Assembly: GCF_000337455.1 (NCBI RefSeq)
Contig: NZ_AOIU01000049.1
Location: forward strand, 1-64,000
From: Halosimplex carlsbadense 2-9-1
Lineage (GTDB): Archaea; Halobacteriota; Halobacteria; Halobacteriales; Haloarculaceae
Direction: 5' to 3'
DNA length: 64,000 nucleotides
The notes under the pieces were generated by a model. That model was not told where the DNA came from. It did not search any database and was given only the letters and a program-made list of their open reading frames with translations. Positions within the stretch are counted from its first letter, which is position 1, and every line of letters begins with the position of its first letter. Made by a program: the position numbers and the translations under genes. Positions 35,929-45,426 of the stretch are shown here, piece by piece.

Positions 35929-36017
35929 TGTCTTTGTGTTCTAAGACAAAGTACAGTGGTGATGCCACTATTCGGAAGAAATCGCCATTTTGAGGCCTTG
36001 AGAACCTCAAATCGCCA
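35929..36017. promoter_or_regulatory. inverted and direct repeats upstream of the integrase
   Basis: An imperfect palindrome (ACTGTGTCTTTGT ... ACAAAGTACAGT, about 35931-35958) lies just before the integrase start. Further up, TTTGAGG/CCTCAAA (35989-35995, 36005-36011) forms an inverted repeat with a nine-base spacer, flanked by direct repeats AAATCGCCA (35979-35987 and 36009-36017). The layout fits a regulator operator plus a recombinase core site; neither is proven. The 36018-36144 gap to the next gene shows nothing else. Confidence 0.45.
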
Positions 36018-36144
36018 CTTATAAACTGTATATTGCTATACGGATTCTTTGGCCTGGGAGCTCGACGGATTCGGGATTTTGCTTCCCGATAGTCTGATTA
36101 CACCGGACTAGGAGGGAATCATGATTGGGCGGGGTCTTCCATCC

Positions 36145-39100
36145 TCATTGAGCGTTTTCATACGTGTAGACACAGATTTGCGGATCTTCATCGATAGACG
36201 ACGGTAGCTCTGTACTGAGAATTTCACTGAGCGTCCCGTCCCATATTGGATTTTGACCACGGTTTGTAGGGGCTTCACCACTACCTATCCCGATCTCTTT
36301 CCAGATGAGCGTTTCATCGTAGAGGTCGGGATCTGCTGGAATATAGCCCAAGAGCGTTTCTGGGGCGATGATTACTAGCTTATCGCGATGGCGGGTAAGT
36401 GATACGTTGACCCGGTTCTGACTTAGCAAGAAGTCGCTCTCTTTAGAGATATACTGAGGATCAGAAACGGTCGCACTCACGATCATTAGGTCTTGCTCGC
36501 CTCCCTGGAAGCGATTTACTGTCTCTACCGCGATCTCGCTCTTGTCCTCGTTGGTGGGTTTCGCATCTTCGAGTAGGGCTGTCACCCTACTCCGTTGTGC
36601 ATTGTGTGGTGTGACGACTCCTGCAGACGTGGTATGATTGCGCCCCTCGAGGATCCTCGTCGCTAGTGCTGCTTCGATTGGGTTCCACTGCTGGAAATGC
36701 TCATCACTGTGGTACGTAACCAGTGTCACAGACGCATCTCCCAGGATAGCATCCACTGGTCTCGGTAAGTCGACATCAGAGACTTCCACGGGTGCCGATT
36801 CCCGTCCCGATTCGTAGTCAATGCCGTCCGCTTTGTACACGGTCTGTCGAGCCAGGTCCGCCGTTGTCGACCCAAATCGGTAGGTTCTGGACAATCGGAA
36901 GAAAGGAATGCCGGTGGTCTCGGTGGACGCCCGATGTTCGTGCTCCCACTCACTCTGCCGCTCCTCATCCAAGACGTCGTCTTCCCCGCGTAGAAGACGA
37001 AGATAATCGAGAGCAGACAGATAGGGAACGGTCGCACGGATGTCCCGTCGGGACTCATCATCCCAGTCGTGCTTCTGTACAGGCGGGAGTTGCCGGTGGT
37101 CGCCCCCGACCAATACTTGCCCTCCCGGCGCGAGTGCGCTTCCTGCTAGAAGGAAATTAGGGAGCGTGAGCATCGAGGCTTCGTCGGCGGCAAGCACATC
37201 CCAGTACTCTTGATCAGCAGTTTCCTCGTCTTCAGAGTCAGGACATAACTTGCTCACTAGACGCCATGCACGCCCCGGTGTAGCGAATACGAGCGTTTGT
37301 ACGGACTCGTCGGCGTCACTATCGTCGTTTGCGACAGCACCGAAGTTACTCAGTCTTGACTGTCCACCCGAGCCTGTTTCGCTTGAAGCACTGCCGCCGG
37401 AGGTCACCCACTCTCGAAGTTGTTCCAATTTCTCTGCATCATCCGAATCGTTGTAGTCGATGTAAGTGACGTTTTCTGGCGCATTTTCTGGCTCATCGTT
37501 GGCGATGCGGACGAGATGAGCATTCTCGAGCGACGCTTTGAGCTGCGAGGTATCCTTCCCAGTCGCCTGTTCCGCGTCGGCCATCGTCTCCGCTACGTCC
37601 TCGAGGAGCTCGTCTATCGCGGTATTCGAGGGGGCAGTCACGAGCCCGGCGAAGTGAGCGTCATTGGCAGCTGCGGCATACATCCGCGCGCACAATCCCG
37701 GTGCGAACGCGCCGGCAGTCTTCCCCGTTCCAGGAGGCCCCTGGAGACCGACGATTTGTGCAGTGCCCTCCGTAATGAATGCTCGCTGCTCATCACTCGG
37801 GAGTGAGTCAGGACCAAACGACTCAGAGAGCCAGTCCGCGAACGTATCCAACCCATTATCGCTGATACCGCTGGCTTTGGGCGAAAGCTCGTTTCCAAAC
37901 CGAACAGCTTCTAGCACCTCATGAAGTTCGTTTGTGTCCGCATGATCTAATGCAGCTTTGGCTCGTCCAGCTGTGATATCGTCCGTTTGCGGGTCAAGAA
38001 TGACCTGTTCACCATTAGCGAAGTAGGTCTGATTACTGTCTGACGTGTCGTATTTTTCTTCAGTAGTCCATTTATCGTGTGTCCGTCCGAAATCGTCGCC
38101 CTCGCCGTAGAAGTTGTGTGCATCGAAGGAGATGGCTCTACTATCCAGATCTAAGGTTTCCAGCGTTACCTGAACGCCCGATTCAATTTCGTATGGCTGT
38201 GTCGTCTCGGTATCCAATCGACCGAAGTCGTAGGGATTCGCCACCATCCAAGACCCGCTCGAAGACCCCTCACTCCCCTTTTGACGACACGCGCGTCGGA
38301 TTTCTTCTTCGTTCCTGAGAAACGGCAGATCAAATCGAACTACTCCTTCGACGTGAAGCGTGCGACTGTTCTTCTCTTCGACTTTGTTGATCGAAACGGG
38401 GATCGATTTTCCGGACAACATCCGCTGAGTCGGAAGCTTTCGATAGTGGTCATACTCTTCCTTTCGTTGGGCTGTATGTTCTATCCAAAGATACCGGTGA
38501 CAAGCTGCTGCGAGTGATGGTGGTGAGTAGGCATCGACGGCCAATCGTCCCATCGGATACGGATCCTTGTTGAGTACCGCGTCACGACTGTTTAGAGAAC
38601 GCTCAACGTGTTCCAAGGCATCGCAGAAGTGTCGGCCAAGGGCTCGAATATCTTCGGAGTCAATTTCCCGGTCCTTGGTTCGAATATCGTGGTATCGGTA
38701 TCGAGCCAATTCACGCCCAGCGATGTCGTATTTCGATTTTACTTCTTCAACCCACTCATCATCGATACGCCCGACAGCAGACCAGAGGTATCCAAGTGGG
38801 ATCTCTGCTCCATAGCGGACTCTCGTAGGGATCCCGTGAATGAAGTCTCGTTCTGTCGGGTCAATCTTAACCCCCGGATCAGACCGCTTCTCGCCCGTGA
38901 CGCTATAATCGAACAGACGGTAACTGAAGACCGACCGCAGGTGGATCGACTCGGCTTCGTCCGTACTATCGGGGGTGTATGACCATTCCTCGCTATCTCT
39001 CGATTTGCGAAATACGTCATCCGAAACAGGAGAGAGGTGGTCGTACGCTGGGAGCAGTCCCGGAGAAGGAGCGGGGATAGCGGTGTGCGTATCTACTGAA

Positions 39101-40746
39101 GGACGTAGTCGAGACACCATCGGGCTATCGTGTCCAGGTGATCCTTCGAGCATGGACTGGAACGAATTAATGACCGGGGTCGTATGTCGGTCAAAAGCGT
39201 CTTCTAAAGCGGTCCGCTCCATTCCCGTATAGAGATAGAAGTGGAGAGGGGGATCTGACTGATCAATCCCAGAAAATTCGATTCCCTCGCTTATTGCCCG
39301 AATGGCGTCATAGAGGCGCGTTATGAACGTCTCAAGCAATTCTTTTTCAGCAGCCTGTGATTGAGAGGCACCGTCGGGCGCACCCTGTGAAACGACGGAA
39401 ATACGCTGTGCCTCCGCTTCACTCGCCGTAGCAGATACGCGAGCGCTCAACTGAAGTAACCGATCTCGGAGATGGTCTACCTGGATGTTCAGATACACCC
39501 GGACCATGGAACCGTGAAGCCAGTCGTGAGCTATATTCGTGTCTTCGGGGGGTTCATCTTCTGGGAGTGGGCATCGTCCCGTACTGGGAATCCACGGGAC
39601 GAATCGACCGATGATCTCTCCCCCATCTGGGTCCAAGTAATCGGCCATTGCCTTCGCTCGGTAGAGGAGCGTGGGGAACTCCTCTCCAATTCCTGGGGTA
39701 GCCTTCAACTCACGGTACTCTTCTCTTTCAAAAGTGGGACTTCTGTACTCCGTTGGATACCAGTCTTCGGGATCAGGCGGCCTGGCGATATCTGCAAGGT
39801 CGTCGACCGTCTCGATTCCGTGCTCCTCAAGCGTTGCTTGCTGGGCCGGCGATAGTCCCAAGAGCCTCAGGTGGCCGTCCTCGTAAGCATCTGTGAGACA
39901 GCTCTCGTTGTACGCACAATTGGCACATTTATCATTGAGCTGGTACGGAACATCCTCAAACGGTTTGTCGGCGAGTTTGTCAAGCTCTCCGTCCGGCGCT
40001 AGCAGTCGACGAACATCGATGATTCTAGGTTCTACGTCGAAACGGGGGACGTTCTCTGGAGAAGGCGGCGTGTATGAATCTGCCCGAGTGATGATCCCTC
40101 CTTCGCAAGTAATGGCATCCTCATTTAGTCTCTGAGACTCGTCGATGAGCCTCCTCAACAAGTCAACGTAGGTCGCGGCCTGAATTTGGTGGTAGGACTT
40201 CTCCTCCTGCGCACTCTTGACGTCGAGTACGCGTGCTTTTGCGCCATCCGGAGTCGACCAGACAAGAATGAGGTCCGCGTCACCGGCGACATGCCAGTCG
40301 CCGATATTATCCACGAAGCTAGCCTGATAAAGTACAGTTGGCTCGTCCGGGGCTGCCGGTTCCTCGCATGCCGTTCTCAGGACTTCTATGATCGCATCGT
40401 CATCTGGTGCGAAGTTTTCAGCGTCTCTCGCGAGGTCGACGAGCGCGTCCTCTGAGGAGAGGATTTCGTCACAAACACGTTCTTCAAACTCTTCCCCAGC
40501 CTTCGTCAGGAGGATATTGAGCGGCTGAAAAGATTCCTGAAAGTCGTCGCCATCGTGGTAACGGGAAGACTCAATCTCCTGTACGGAGTGTTTAAAATAG
40601 CGCGGACACTGCTCGAATCCGATGTACTCCCCGATTCGAGCGGGGGTAATCACGCGCTGTTGACCCTCACTCTCGGGAAGCCGAATGTTGTCCCATTCCT
40701 CGTCTTGTCGTGGTGGCGTAGAGTCGTCTGGATCGTAGCTAGACAT
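36145..40746 (-). CDS. Fe-S RecB-like nuclease fused to SF1 (UPF1/Dna2-like) helicase
   Basis: 1533 aa. The N-terminal 320 residues are a PD-(D/E)XK nuclease with Asp175 and Lys177 in LDVKSAQ. Four cysteines (C47, then C274, C277, C283) are arranged as in the 4Fe-4S nucleases of Dna2, AddB and Cas4. The C-terminal 550 residues are an SF1B helicase: Walker A GPPGTGKT (Lys1009), Walker B DEAS, motif III GGDHRQLPP, motif V NRFQGGEQD and motif VI SLTRHRDK. The middle 700 residues are unassigned. It probably unwinds and cuts DNA. Last gene of the mrfB-mrfA-like operon, overlapping the 126-aa gene by eight bases. Confidence 0.88.
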   Translation of the reverse strand: MSSYDPDDSTPPRQDEEWDNIRLPESEGQQRVITPARIGEYIGFEQCPRYFKHSVQEIESSRYHDGDDFQESFQPLNILLTKAGEEFEERVCDEILSSEDALVDLARDAENFAPDDDAIIEVLRTACEEPAAPDEPTVLYQASFVDNIGDWHVAGDADLILVWSTPDGAKARVLDVKSAQEEKSYHQIQAATYVDLLRRLIDESQRLNEDAITCEGGIITRADSYTPPSPENVPRFDVEPRIIDVRRLLAPDGELDKLADKPFEDVPYQLNDKCANCAYNESCLTDAYEDGHLRLLGLSPAQQATLEEHGIETVDDLADIARPPDPEDWYPTEYRSPTFEREEYRELKATPGIGEEFPTLLYRAKAMADYLDPDGGEIIGRFVPWIPSTGRCPLPEDEPPEDTNIAHDWLHGSMVRVYLNIQVDHLRDRLLQLSARVSATASEAEAQRISVVSQGAPDGASQSQAAEKELLETFITRLYDAIRAISEGIEFSGIDQSDPPLHFYLYTGMERTALEDAFDRHTTPVINSFQSMLEGSPGHDSPMVSRLRPSVDTHTAIPAPSPGLLPAYDHLSPVSDDVFRKSRDSEEWSYTPDSTDEAESIHLRSVFSYRLFDYSVTGEKRSDPGVKIDPTERDFIHGIPTRVRYGAEIPLGYLWSAVGRIDDEWVEEVKSKYDIAGRELARYRYHDIRTKDREIDSEDIRALGRHFCDALEHVERSLNSRDAVLNKDPYPMGRLAVDAYSPPSLAAACHRYLWIEHTAQRKEEYDHYRKLPTQRMLSGKSIPVSINKVEEKNSRTLHVEGVVRFDLPFLRNEEEIRRACRQKGSEGSSSGSWMVANPYDFGRLDTETTQPYEIESGVQVTLETLDLDSRAISFDAHNFYGEGDDFGRTHDKWTTEEKYDTSDSNQTYFANGEQVILDPQTDDITAGRAKAALDHADTNELHEVLEAVRFGNELSPKASGISDNGLDTFADWLSESFGPDSLPSDEQRAFITEGTAQIVGLQGPPGTGKTAGAFAPGLCARMYAAAANDAHFAGLVTAPSNTAIDELLEDVAETMADAEQATGKDTSQLKASLENAHLVRIANDEPENAPENVTYIDYNDSDDAEKLEQLREWVTSGGSASSETGSGGQSRLSNFGAVANDDSDADESVQTLVFATPGRAWRLVSKLCPDSEDEETADQEYWDVLAADEASMLTLPNFLLAGSALAPGGQVLVGGDHRQLPPVQKHDWDDESRRDIRATVPYLSALDYLRLLRGEDDVLDEERQSEWEHEHRASTETTGIPFFRLSRTYRFGSTTADLARQTVYKADGIDYESGRESAPVEVSDVDLPRPVDAILGDASVTLVTYHSDEHFQQWNPIEAALATRILEGRNHTTSAGVVTPHNAQRSRVTALLEDAKPTNEDKSEIAVETVNRFQGGEQDLMIVSATVSDPQYISKESDFLLSQNRVNVSLTRHRDKLVIIAPETLLGYIPADPDLYDETLIWKEIGIGSGEAPTNRGQNPIWDGTLSEILSTELPSSIDEDPQICVYTYENAQ

Positions 40747-41119
40747 GGTTACCTCCCTCGGTGTGAAGCTGAAACCACAGTTCGGTCATGTGACCCGCGT
40801 GAGAACCTTCCGCCTCTTTTTTCTGGATTCGGACGTCTAGCCCACTCCAGGACGGCTCCAGTGGCATCTGACAACCAGAGTCGAGGCCGAAACTATCGTA
40901 TTGAGGGAGTGCAGCGTGGCTGTCGGGTCGTTCATTTACTTCTGACATTCCTGACTTGGTCCCGTTCAACCTGCGAGTTGCACGAGGGAGAGCGGCTGCT
41001 CGTATTGACTGCTGGTTCCTCGATCGCGAGACAGCACCGTTTGCTGACCAAAGCGTCCGGAGCATGGGTCTGGCAAGCCGGCATCGGCGTATTTTGGGCC
41101 ACAGAGGGATGCTGATCAT
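40739..41119 (-). CDS. small unknown protein in the nuclease/helicase operon
   Basis: 126 aa. The start overlaps the mrfA-like stop as ATGA (41116-41119) and its stop overlaps the nuclease-helicase start by eight bases, strong positional evidence for a real coupled gene. The first 57 residues are unusually Arg-rich for a haloarchaeon; Met58 at 40948 is an alternative start giving 69 aa with normal composition (MSEVNERPDSHAALPQYDSF...). No family. It could be an adaptor between the two helicases. Confidence 0.55.
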   Translation of the reverse strand: MISIPLWPKIRRCRLARPMLRTLWSANGAVSRSRNQQSIRAAALPRATRRLNGTKSGMSEVNERPDSHAALPQYDSFGLDSGCQMPLEPSWSGLDVRIQKKEAEGSHAGHMTELWFQLHTEGGNHV

Positions 41120-43683
41120 GAGATTGAGGCTGGGGGCCGCTGTTCATCGATGGGCGTCACTTCACTCTCTGTGTCCGGCAGATTCTCAGCGAGATCCTCC
41201 TCGTCCTGATCACCGAGGAGATGTTCAAGTACGTCTGCGGCTGCAGGAGAATACAACGGACGATTATCGTTCCCACACCGGTCGTCCATCGTACAGGCGG
41301 GGCACCCTTCATCGCGACCGCAGGAGCAGTCGACGATGAGGTCGTGGGCGCGTTGGGCAACGTCTTCGAAGTGTTCGTAAATCGACCGCGAGAACCCGAG
41401 ACCCCCCTCGATACCGTCGTAGATGAACCATCCGCTCTTTTCAGGATTCTCTGGGAGACGATTCGTTGCAAGACCTCCAATGTCACCCCCATCGACCTTT
41501 AGCTCGAGCGGCGAAACGGCAATCATGGCGTGCTCGACGGCGTGAATCCCACCGAGATATCCGTGAAGCCGCGGTGGGAGGTTGATGCACTCCGGGTTGT
41601 GATACTCCGAGTGCTTGTTGAGCATCGCTTGTTCGATGTCGTTAGGGGTCTCAGCCCAACACAGCTGGGTTCGCATCTCTAACGGCGGGACATCAGTTTC
41701 ATTACCCAGTTCGAGCACGTCCCCACTCCCGATCTCTCGTTTGAGGTACGTGCTGTAGTGGACCGATACCGTTCCATACCCCCAGTTGAGTGTGAACGGC
41801 CCGACCTCACGAGAATCTTCGACGACGGTGTCGTAAATGTTGACTTGGCCTTGGGACTGGGTGTAGTAGTTCACATTCGCTTTTTCGAGCGAGATATACG
41901 GCTGAGGGATGTCTTCTCGGAGTTCGACGACCTGGTACTGCTCACCCTGGTGTAGAACAGTTGCACCCTCGTGGTAGTCTCTATAGGCCCGGTCACGGCC
42001 TATCGCCTGATGATCTATCGAGCCGTCCCCAGCAAGCCGGACGTCAAAGGCGTTTCCACCGGAGGAATACAAGCTAATCTCGTCCTGTGGGCGGTCGCGA
42101 TGGGCGTACATCACACCGCTATCGAGCGACCCCTCGAGGTCGCCGTTCCGTCGGCCGTACTCGACGGCACGCTCTAGTCGTTCCTCACCTCCGAAATCCT
42201 CTGCGTCATCGCGCGTCAGCGGCAGTTCCTGCGCAGCGCACTCGAGTTGCTGCAGGTACACTGGATTGTTGTCGAGGTCGACGACAGCGCTCTCGTGGTC
42301 CTCTTCGAGGACGTACTCGGGGTGCTGGAGGATGTACTGATCGAGCGTGGAGTGGCTTGGGACGAATACAGAGAGCGCATCCCGGGTTCCCCTGCCTGAC
42401 CGACCGATCCGCTGCCAGAACGATTGTCGCGACCCTGGATACCCCATGAGGACGGTCCCGTCGACGCCGCCGATGTTGATCCCGACTTCTAAGGCACTCG
42501 TCGTCGAGACGCCGTCGAGCTGGCCTTCCTTGAGCTGGTGCTCCGTCCCCCGACGCGATTGCTTGCCATGTCCAGCGTGGTAGGCCGCGAGATCTGGTCT
42601 CCCCTGATACCGGTTCTCTGGATCGCCGATGAACCGCTTCGCGCGGTTGACGGATAACTCGGTGAGCTTTCGCGAGTCACAGAACAAGAGCGACTGAACG
42701 TTCTTCTGGCACATGTGAGCCCACACCTCCGGAGCCTCAACCGTTGCCGGACGTTTCGACAGTGCCGGAGAGTCGATCTCGTCGGTAAGACCGTCGTCAC
42801 CACTCATGGGGGGATCCCAGAAGACGAGATGACGAATGCCTCTCGGCGAACTGTCTTCGTCGACGACGGCCGCGGGTTCTCCGGTGAGTGCGAGGGCATG
42901 TTCCGAGGGATTGCCGATAGTCGCTGTTGTGAGAACGTACTGTGGATCTCCGCCGTAGTAATCGATGATCCGTTGTGCACGTCGGAGTATCCAGGCGACG
43001 TGCATCCCACCGAGACCAGTCCACATGTGCGCTTCATCGATAGCGACCAGTGAGCAGTTCGAGTGGAAGTCTGCCCACAGGTGGTGACTCTCCAGATATT
43101 GATTCAGCCCCACGAAGTTCGTGATTACGACGTTGCACTCATCTCGGATGCGAGACTTCTCTTCGCTCTTCGTGTCGCCGTCGTAGACACCGACACTGAT
43201 ATCCAGGCCAAGGGTGTCACGAAAGAACTCGTTGAGTTCCTGTTCTTGGTCACGGCTGAGCGCCTTCGTCGGATAGACGATCAGCGACCGTGTTTCCTGA
43301 TCCTCGAGGTATTGACGCGCGATGTGGAGGCCGTATACGAGCGTCTTCCCGGAGGACGTACTGGTTGCTACACAGACGTTCTCACCGCGTTCGAGCACTT
43401 CGAGGGCGTCTGCTTGGTGACTCCACGGATCAAACTCCAGGCTCCGAGCGATCTCCGGAGGAAGAACGTCTTCTGCTGGAACGGTCTGCTCTTCCCGAGC
43501 GGGAATCTCGAATATCTCGTGGGCCTGCCCAAAGTAGCGGTTATTTGGGTAGGTACTCTCGAGTTCCTCGCCGGTCAGCTGGAGGATATCTGTCTCGATG
43601 TCGATTTCATCGTTGCTCGTATTGCCCTCCGTGTTGGTCGTAAGGTCTGTCTGGCCGTAGTCGGTGTCGTGGTCGTCGTGCAT
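41116..43683 (-). CDS. DEAH helicase with C-terminal DUF1998/MZB domain (MrfA/YprA-like)
   Basis: 855 aa. SF2 helicase: Walker A ATSTSSGKT (Lys113), DEAH (216-219), TAT motif III, and QRIGRSGR motif VI near residue 430. The C-terminal part has the cysteine cluster CSCGRDEGCPACTMDDRC of the MZB/DUF1998 domain. In bacteria, MrfA of this type unwinds DNA and works with the exonuclease MrfB in mitomycin-lesion repair. The neighbouring gene encodes just such an exonuclease. DISARM DrmA shares the domain pair, but no other DISARM-specific gene is present. Starts two bases after the exonuclease stop. Confidence 0.86.
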   Translation of the reverse strand: MHDDHDTDYGQTDLTTNTEGNTSNDEIDIETDILQLTGEELESTYPNNRYFGQAHEIFEIPAREEQTVPAEDVLPPEIARSLEFDPWSHQADALEVLERGENVCVATSTSSGKTLVYGLHIARQYLEDQETRSLIVYPTKALSRDQEQELNEFFRDTLGLDISVGVYDGDTKSEEKSRIRDECNVVITNFVGLNQYLESHHLWADFHSNCSLVAIDEAHMWTGLGGMHVAWILRRAQRIIDYYGGDPQYVLTTATIGNPSEHALALTGEPAAVVDEDSSPRGIRHLVFWDPPMSGDDGLTDEIDSPALSKRPATVEAPEVWAHMCQKNVQSLLFCDSRKLTELSVNRAKRFIGDPENRYQGRPDLAAYHAGHGKQSRRGTEHQLKEGQLDGVSTTSALEVGINIGGVDGTVLMGYPGSRQSFWQRIGRSGRGTRDALSVFVPSHSTLDQYILQHPEYVLEEDHESAVVDLDNNPVYLQQLECAAQELPLTRDDAEDFGGEERLERAVEYGRRNGDLEGSLDSGVMYAHRDRPQDEISLYSSGGNAFDVRLAGDGSIDHQAIGRDRAYRDYHEGATVLHQGEQYQVVELREDIPQPYISLEKANVNYYTQSQGQVNIYDTVVEDSREVGPFTLNWGYGTVSVHYSTYLKREIGSGDVLELGNETDVPPLEMRTQLCWAETPNDIEQAMLNKHSEYHNPECINLPPRLHGYLGGIHAVEHAMIAVSPLELKVDGGDIGGLATNRLPENPEKSGWFIYDGIEGGLGFSRSIYEHFEDVAQRAHDLIVDCSCGRDEGCPACTMDDRCGNDNRPLYSPAAADVLEHLLGDQDEEDLAENLPDTESEVTPIDEQRPPASIS

Positions 43684-43685
43684 TG

Positions 43686-45143
43686 TTAGAAGTCCATGAG
43701 TCCGGTCTGCGTGGTGTTTTCATCCCCAGGAACGCCAGCACGCATTTGGCCGGGAGTCGCCTCGGCGATGGCTTCGTAAACTGCGGCCAACTCACGGACA
43801 TCCGCTTCACAGTATGCCCGGGCAGCCTCCCAGTCTACGTCGCGAGCGCGCTCTGGAGATCTGAGGAGCCGCTGGATGGTCTTTGCCAAGGATTTCCCGT
43901 CAAAGGCGGCAGCAGCCGCGTCACGCCCATGTCCGAGGGCTTCGGCGACGTCCTCAACTCGGTTTGTCCGGCCCGGGAGGACGGCGTTGTCCTTTCGCAC
44001 GGCCCAGTCCAGCAGGTCGTACTCGAACACGGAGTCCGACCAGTAGTCTGCATATTCTGGAGCGTATCCCCGAATGAACCGTCTGAGGTGTTTGAAATCG
44101 AAGTCGTGGCCGTTCCACGCGATGAGTGACGTGCGATCGTATTCGCTGGCGAGCCACGTAACGAACTCTCGGGTGGCTTTTCCCGGATTGTCTTGCGACG
44201 GTTCCCTATCGATGAAGTCCACGTACTCGTCTGCTTCTGGGTCGTAAACGCCGATGAGCCAGATGATACTCGGGTTGAGGCTGTCCGTTTCGATATCAAT
44301 GAATAGTGGGCTGTACTCTGCTGCAGGGACAGATTCGTTCGTGAGACGGATGACGGAGCCCTCGGACAGCGCGTGGGCGCTCTGTCGGATGCTCTGAGCC
44401 TTCGACTCACCAATGCCTCGAATCTCCCGAAGCTCTCGTTCCGTCGCGGCTGCGACGTCGTCACGCGTCTCGTACCCGTTTTGAGCGAGCTTCGGAGCAG
44501 TCCCCTTACCCACTCCCGAAAGAGCCCGGAGACCGAATTTATCTGCGGGTGTCGTGGACACGCCGATGCGGCCGTCTGAATCAAGCGAGACACAGGCGAG
44601 TTCTGGTGCCCCTTGTCGGCGGGTCGGAGCAAGACCGCGGACTGGAAGGCGAACGCTCTCGTCGTCGACGTCCGCTTTCCAGACGAAGTCATAACTGGCC
44701 TCCATGGCCCCGGTGAGGAACGTTGCCTCTCGGTCAGTTCGGTGCTGAAAGCGAGCGAGGTGTTCGAGGCCATCGAGCGAGACATCCATCGTGACTGAGT
44801 CGGCACTCGTCTGGATCTCATCGCAGATGACGTAGTCGGCGCCGTCTGGGATTCCGTGCCCGCTGGCAGAAGAGGCCCCACCTACAAAGTCGAGGGAACT
44901 GACGATGGAGACGGTGATGTCGTCAATAGTCTCGGTGCAAACCGCGCTACGTCGAGTGTATATTACCGGGCACGAGGCAGTACGCTCGACGGTACTCGCG
45001 GTCCGCATATCCAGCTTTTCCTCGATAATGTAGATGAGATCTGCATCGAAGTAGTCGATGAGGTCAGCGATGGCATTCGTCGACGCGTCGGCTAACGCAT
45101 CGCAGCGGATGGTAAGCAGACGCACCCCAGGGTCGCTTGCCAT
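43686..45143 (-). CDS. RNase H-like DEDD exonuclease with helix-hairpin-helix (MrfB/YprB-like)
   Basis: 485 aa. The N-terminal 150 residues are unassigned. Two helix-hairpin-helix-like segments lie at about residues 205-260 (LSGVGKGTAPKLAQNG; IRGIGESKAQSIRQSA). The C-terminal domain is an RNase_H_2/YprB fold: Asp283 and Glu285 (FIDIETDSL), Asp in NGHDFDFKHL and Asp in YCEADVRELA, the DEDD metal site. It would digest a DNA strand exposed by the adjacent helicase. Promoter-like CTATAAG lies about 100 bases upstream (complement near 45243), so this is probably the first gene of its operon. Confidence 0.85.
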   Translation of the reverse strand: MASDPGVRLLTIRCDALADASTNAIADLIDYFDADLIYIIEEKLDMRTASTVERTASCPVIYTRRSAVCTETIDDITVSIVSSLDFVGGASSASGHGIPDGADYVICDEIQTSADSVTMDVSLDGLEHLARFQHRTDREATFLTGAMEASYDFVWKADVDDESVRLPVRGLAPTRRQGAPELACVSLDSDGRIGVSTTPADKFGLRALSGVGKGTAPKLAQNGYETRDDVAAATERELREIRGIGESKAQSIRQSAHALSEGSVIRLTNESVPAAEYSPLFIDIETDSLNPSIIWLIGVYDPEADEYVDFIDREPSQDNPGKATREFVTWLASEYDRTSLIAWNGHDFDFKHLRRFIRGYAPEYADYWSDSVFEYDLLDWAVRKDNAVLPGRTNRVEDVAEALGHGRDAAAAAFDGKSLAKTIQRLLRSPERARDVDWEAARAYCEADVRELAAVYEAIAEATPGQMRAGVPGDENTTQTGLMDF

Positions 45144-45426
45144 ATCTCAGAGGCGGATTGTTCCCTGGTCCGGGTGGTTCATGCTAGATTGCCCCTCGTT
45201 TCGTGAATTCGTCATACGCCTACCATGGGAATCCCCCGGCTTATAGTTTCTGACTAGCGGACCTTCGATGTGCCTATTTTCTATTTTGGCGGATCGCAAA
45301 GTCATTCGATCATATATGCCGCTAGAACTCCCTACCCCGCGTATTATAGTGGTTCATCAGAATCGGGAGATTGGTATAGTGCCTGCGCGGGCCTCAATGA
45401 AGGGGATTTCAAGGTCTACGGAAGAA
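45144..45426. other. gap between the two BREX-island operons
   Basis: About 280 bases. It holds the presumed promoter of the mrfB-like gene (complement near 45243) and a 22-codon ORF (45147-45215, minus) ending just before the mrfB start, too short to call. The distal half is AT-rich with no gene. Confidence 0.5.

Noticed and set aside
45147-45215. 22-codon ORF before the mrfB-like gene
   Set aside because: Too short to separate from chance, and no overlap with the next start codon.
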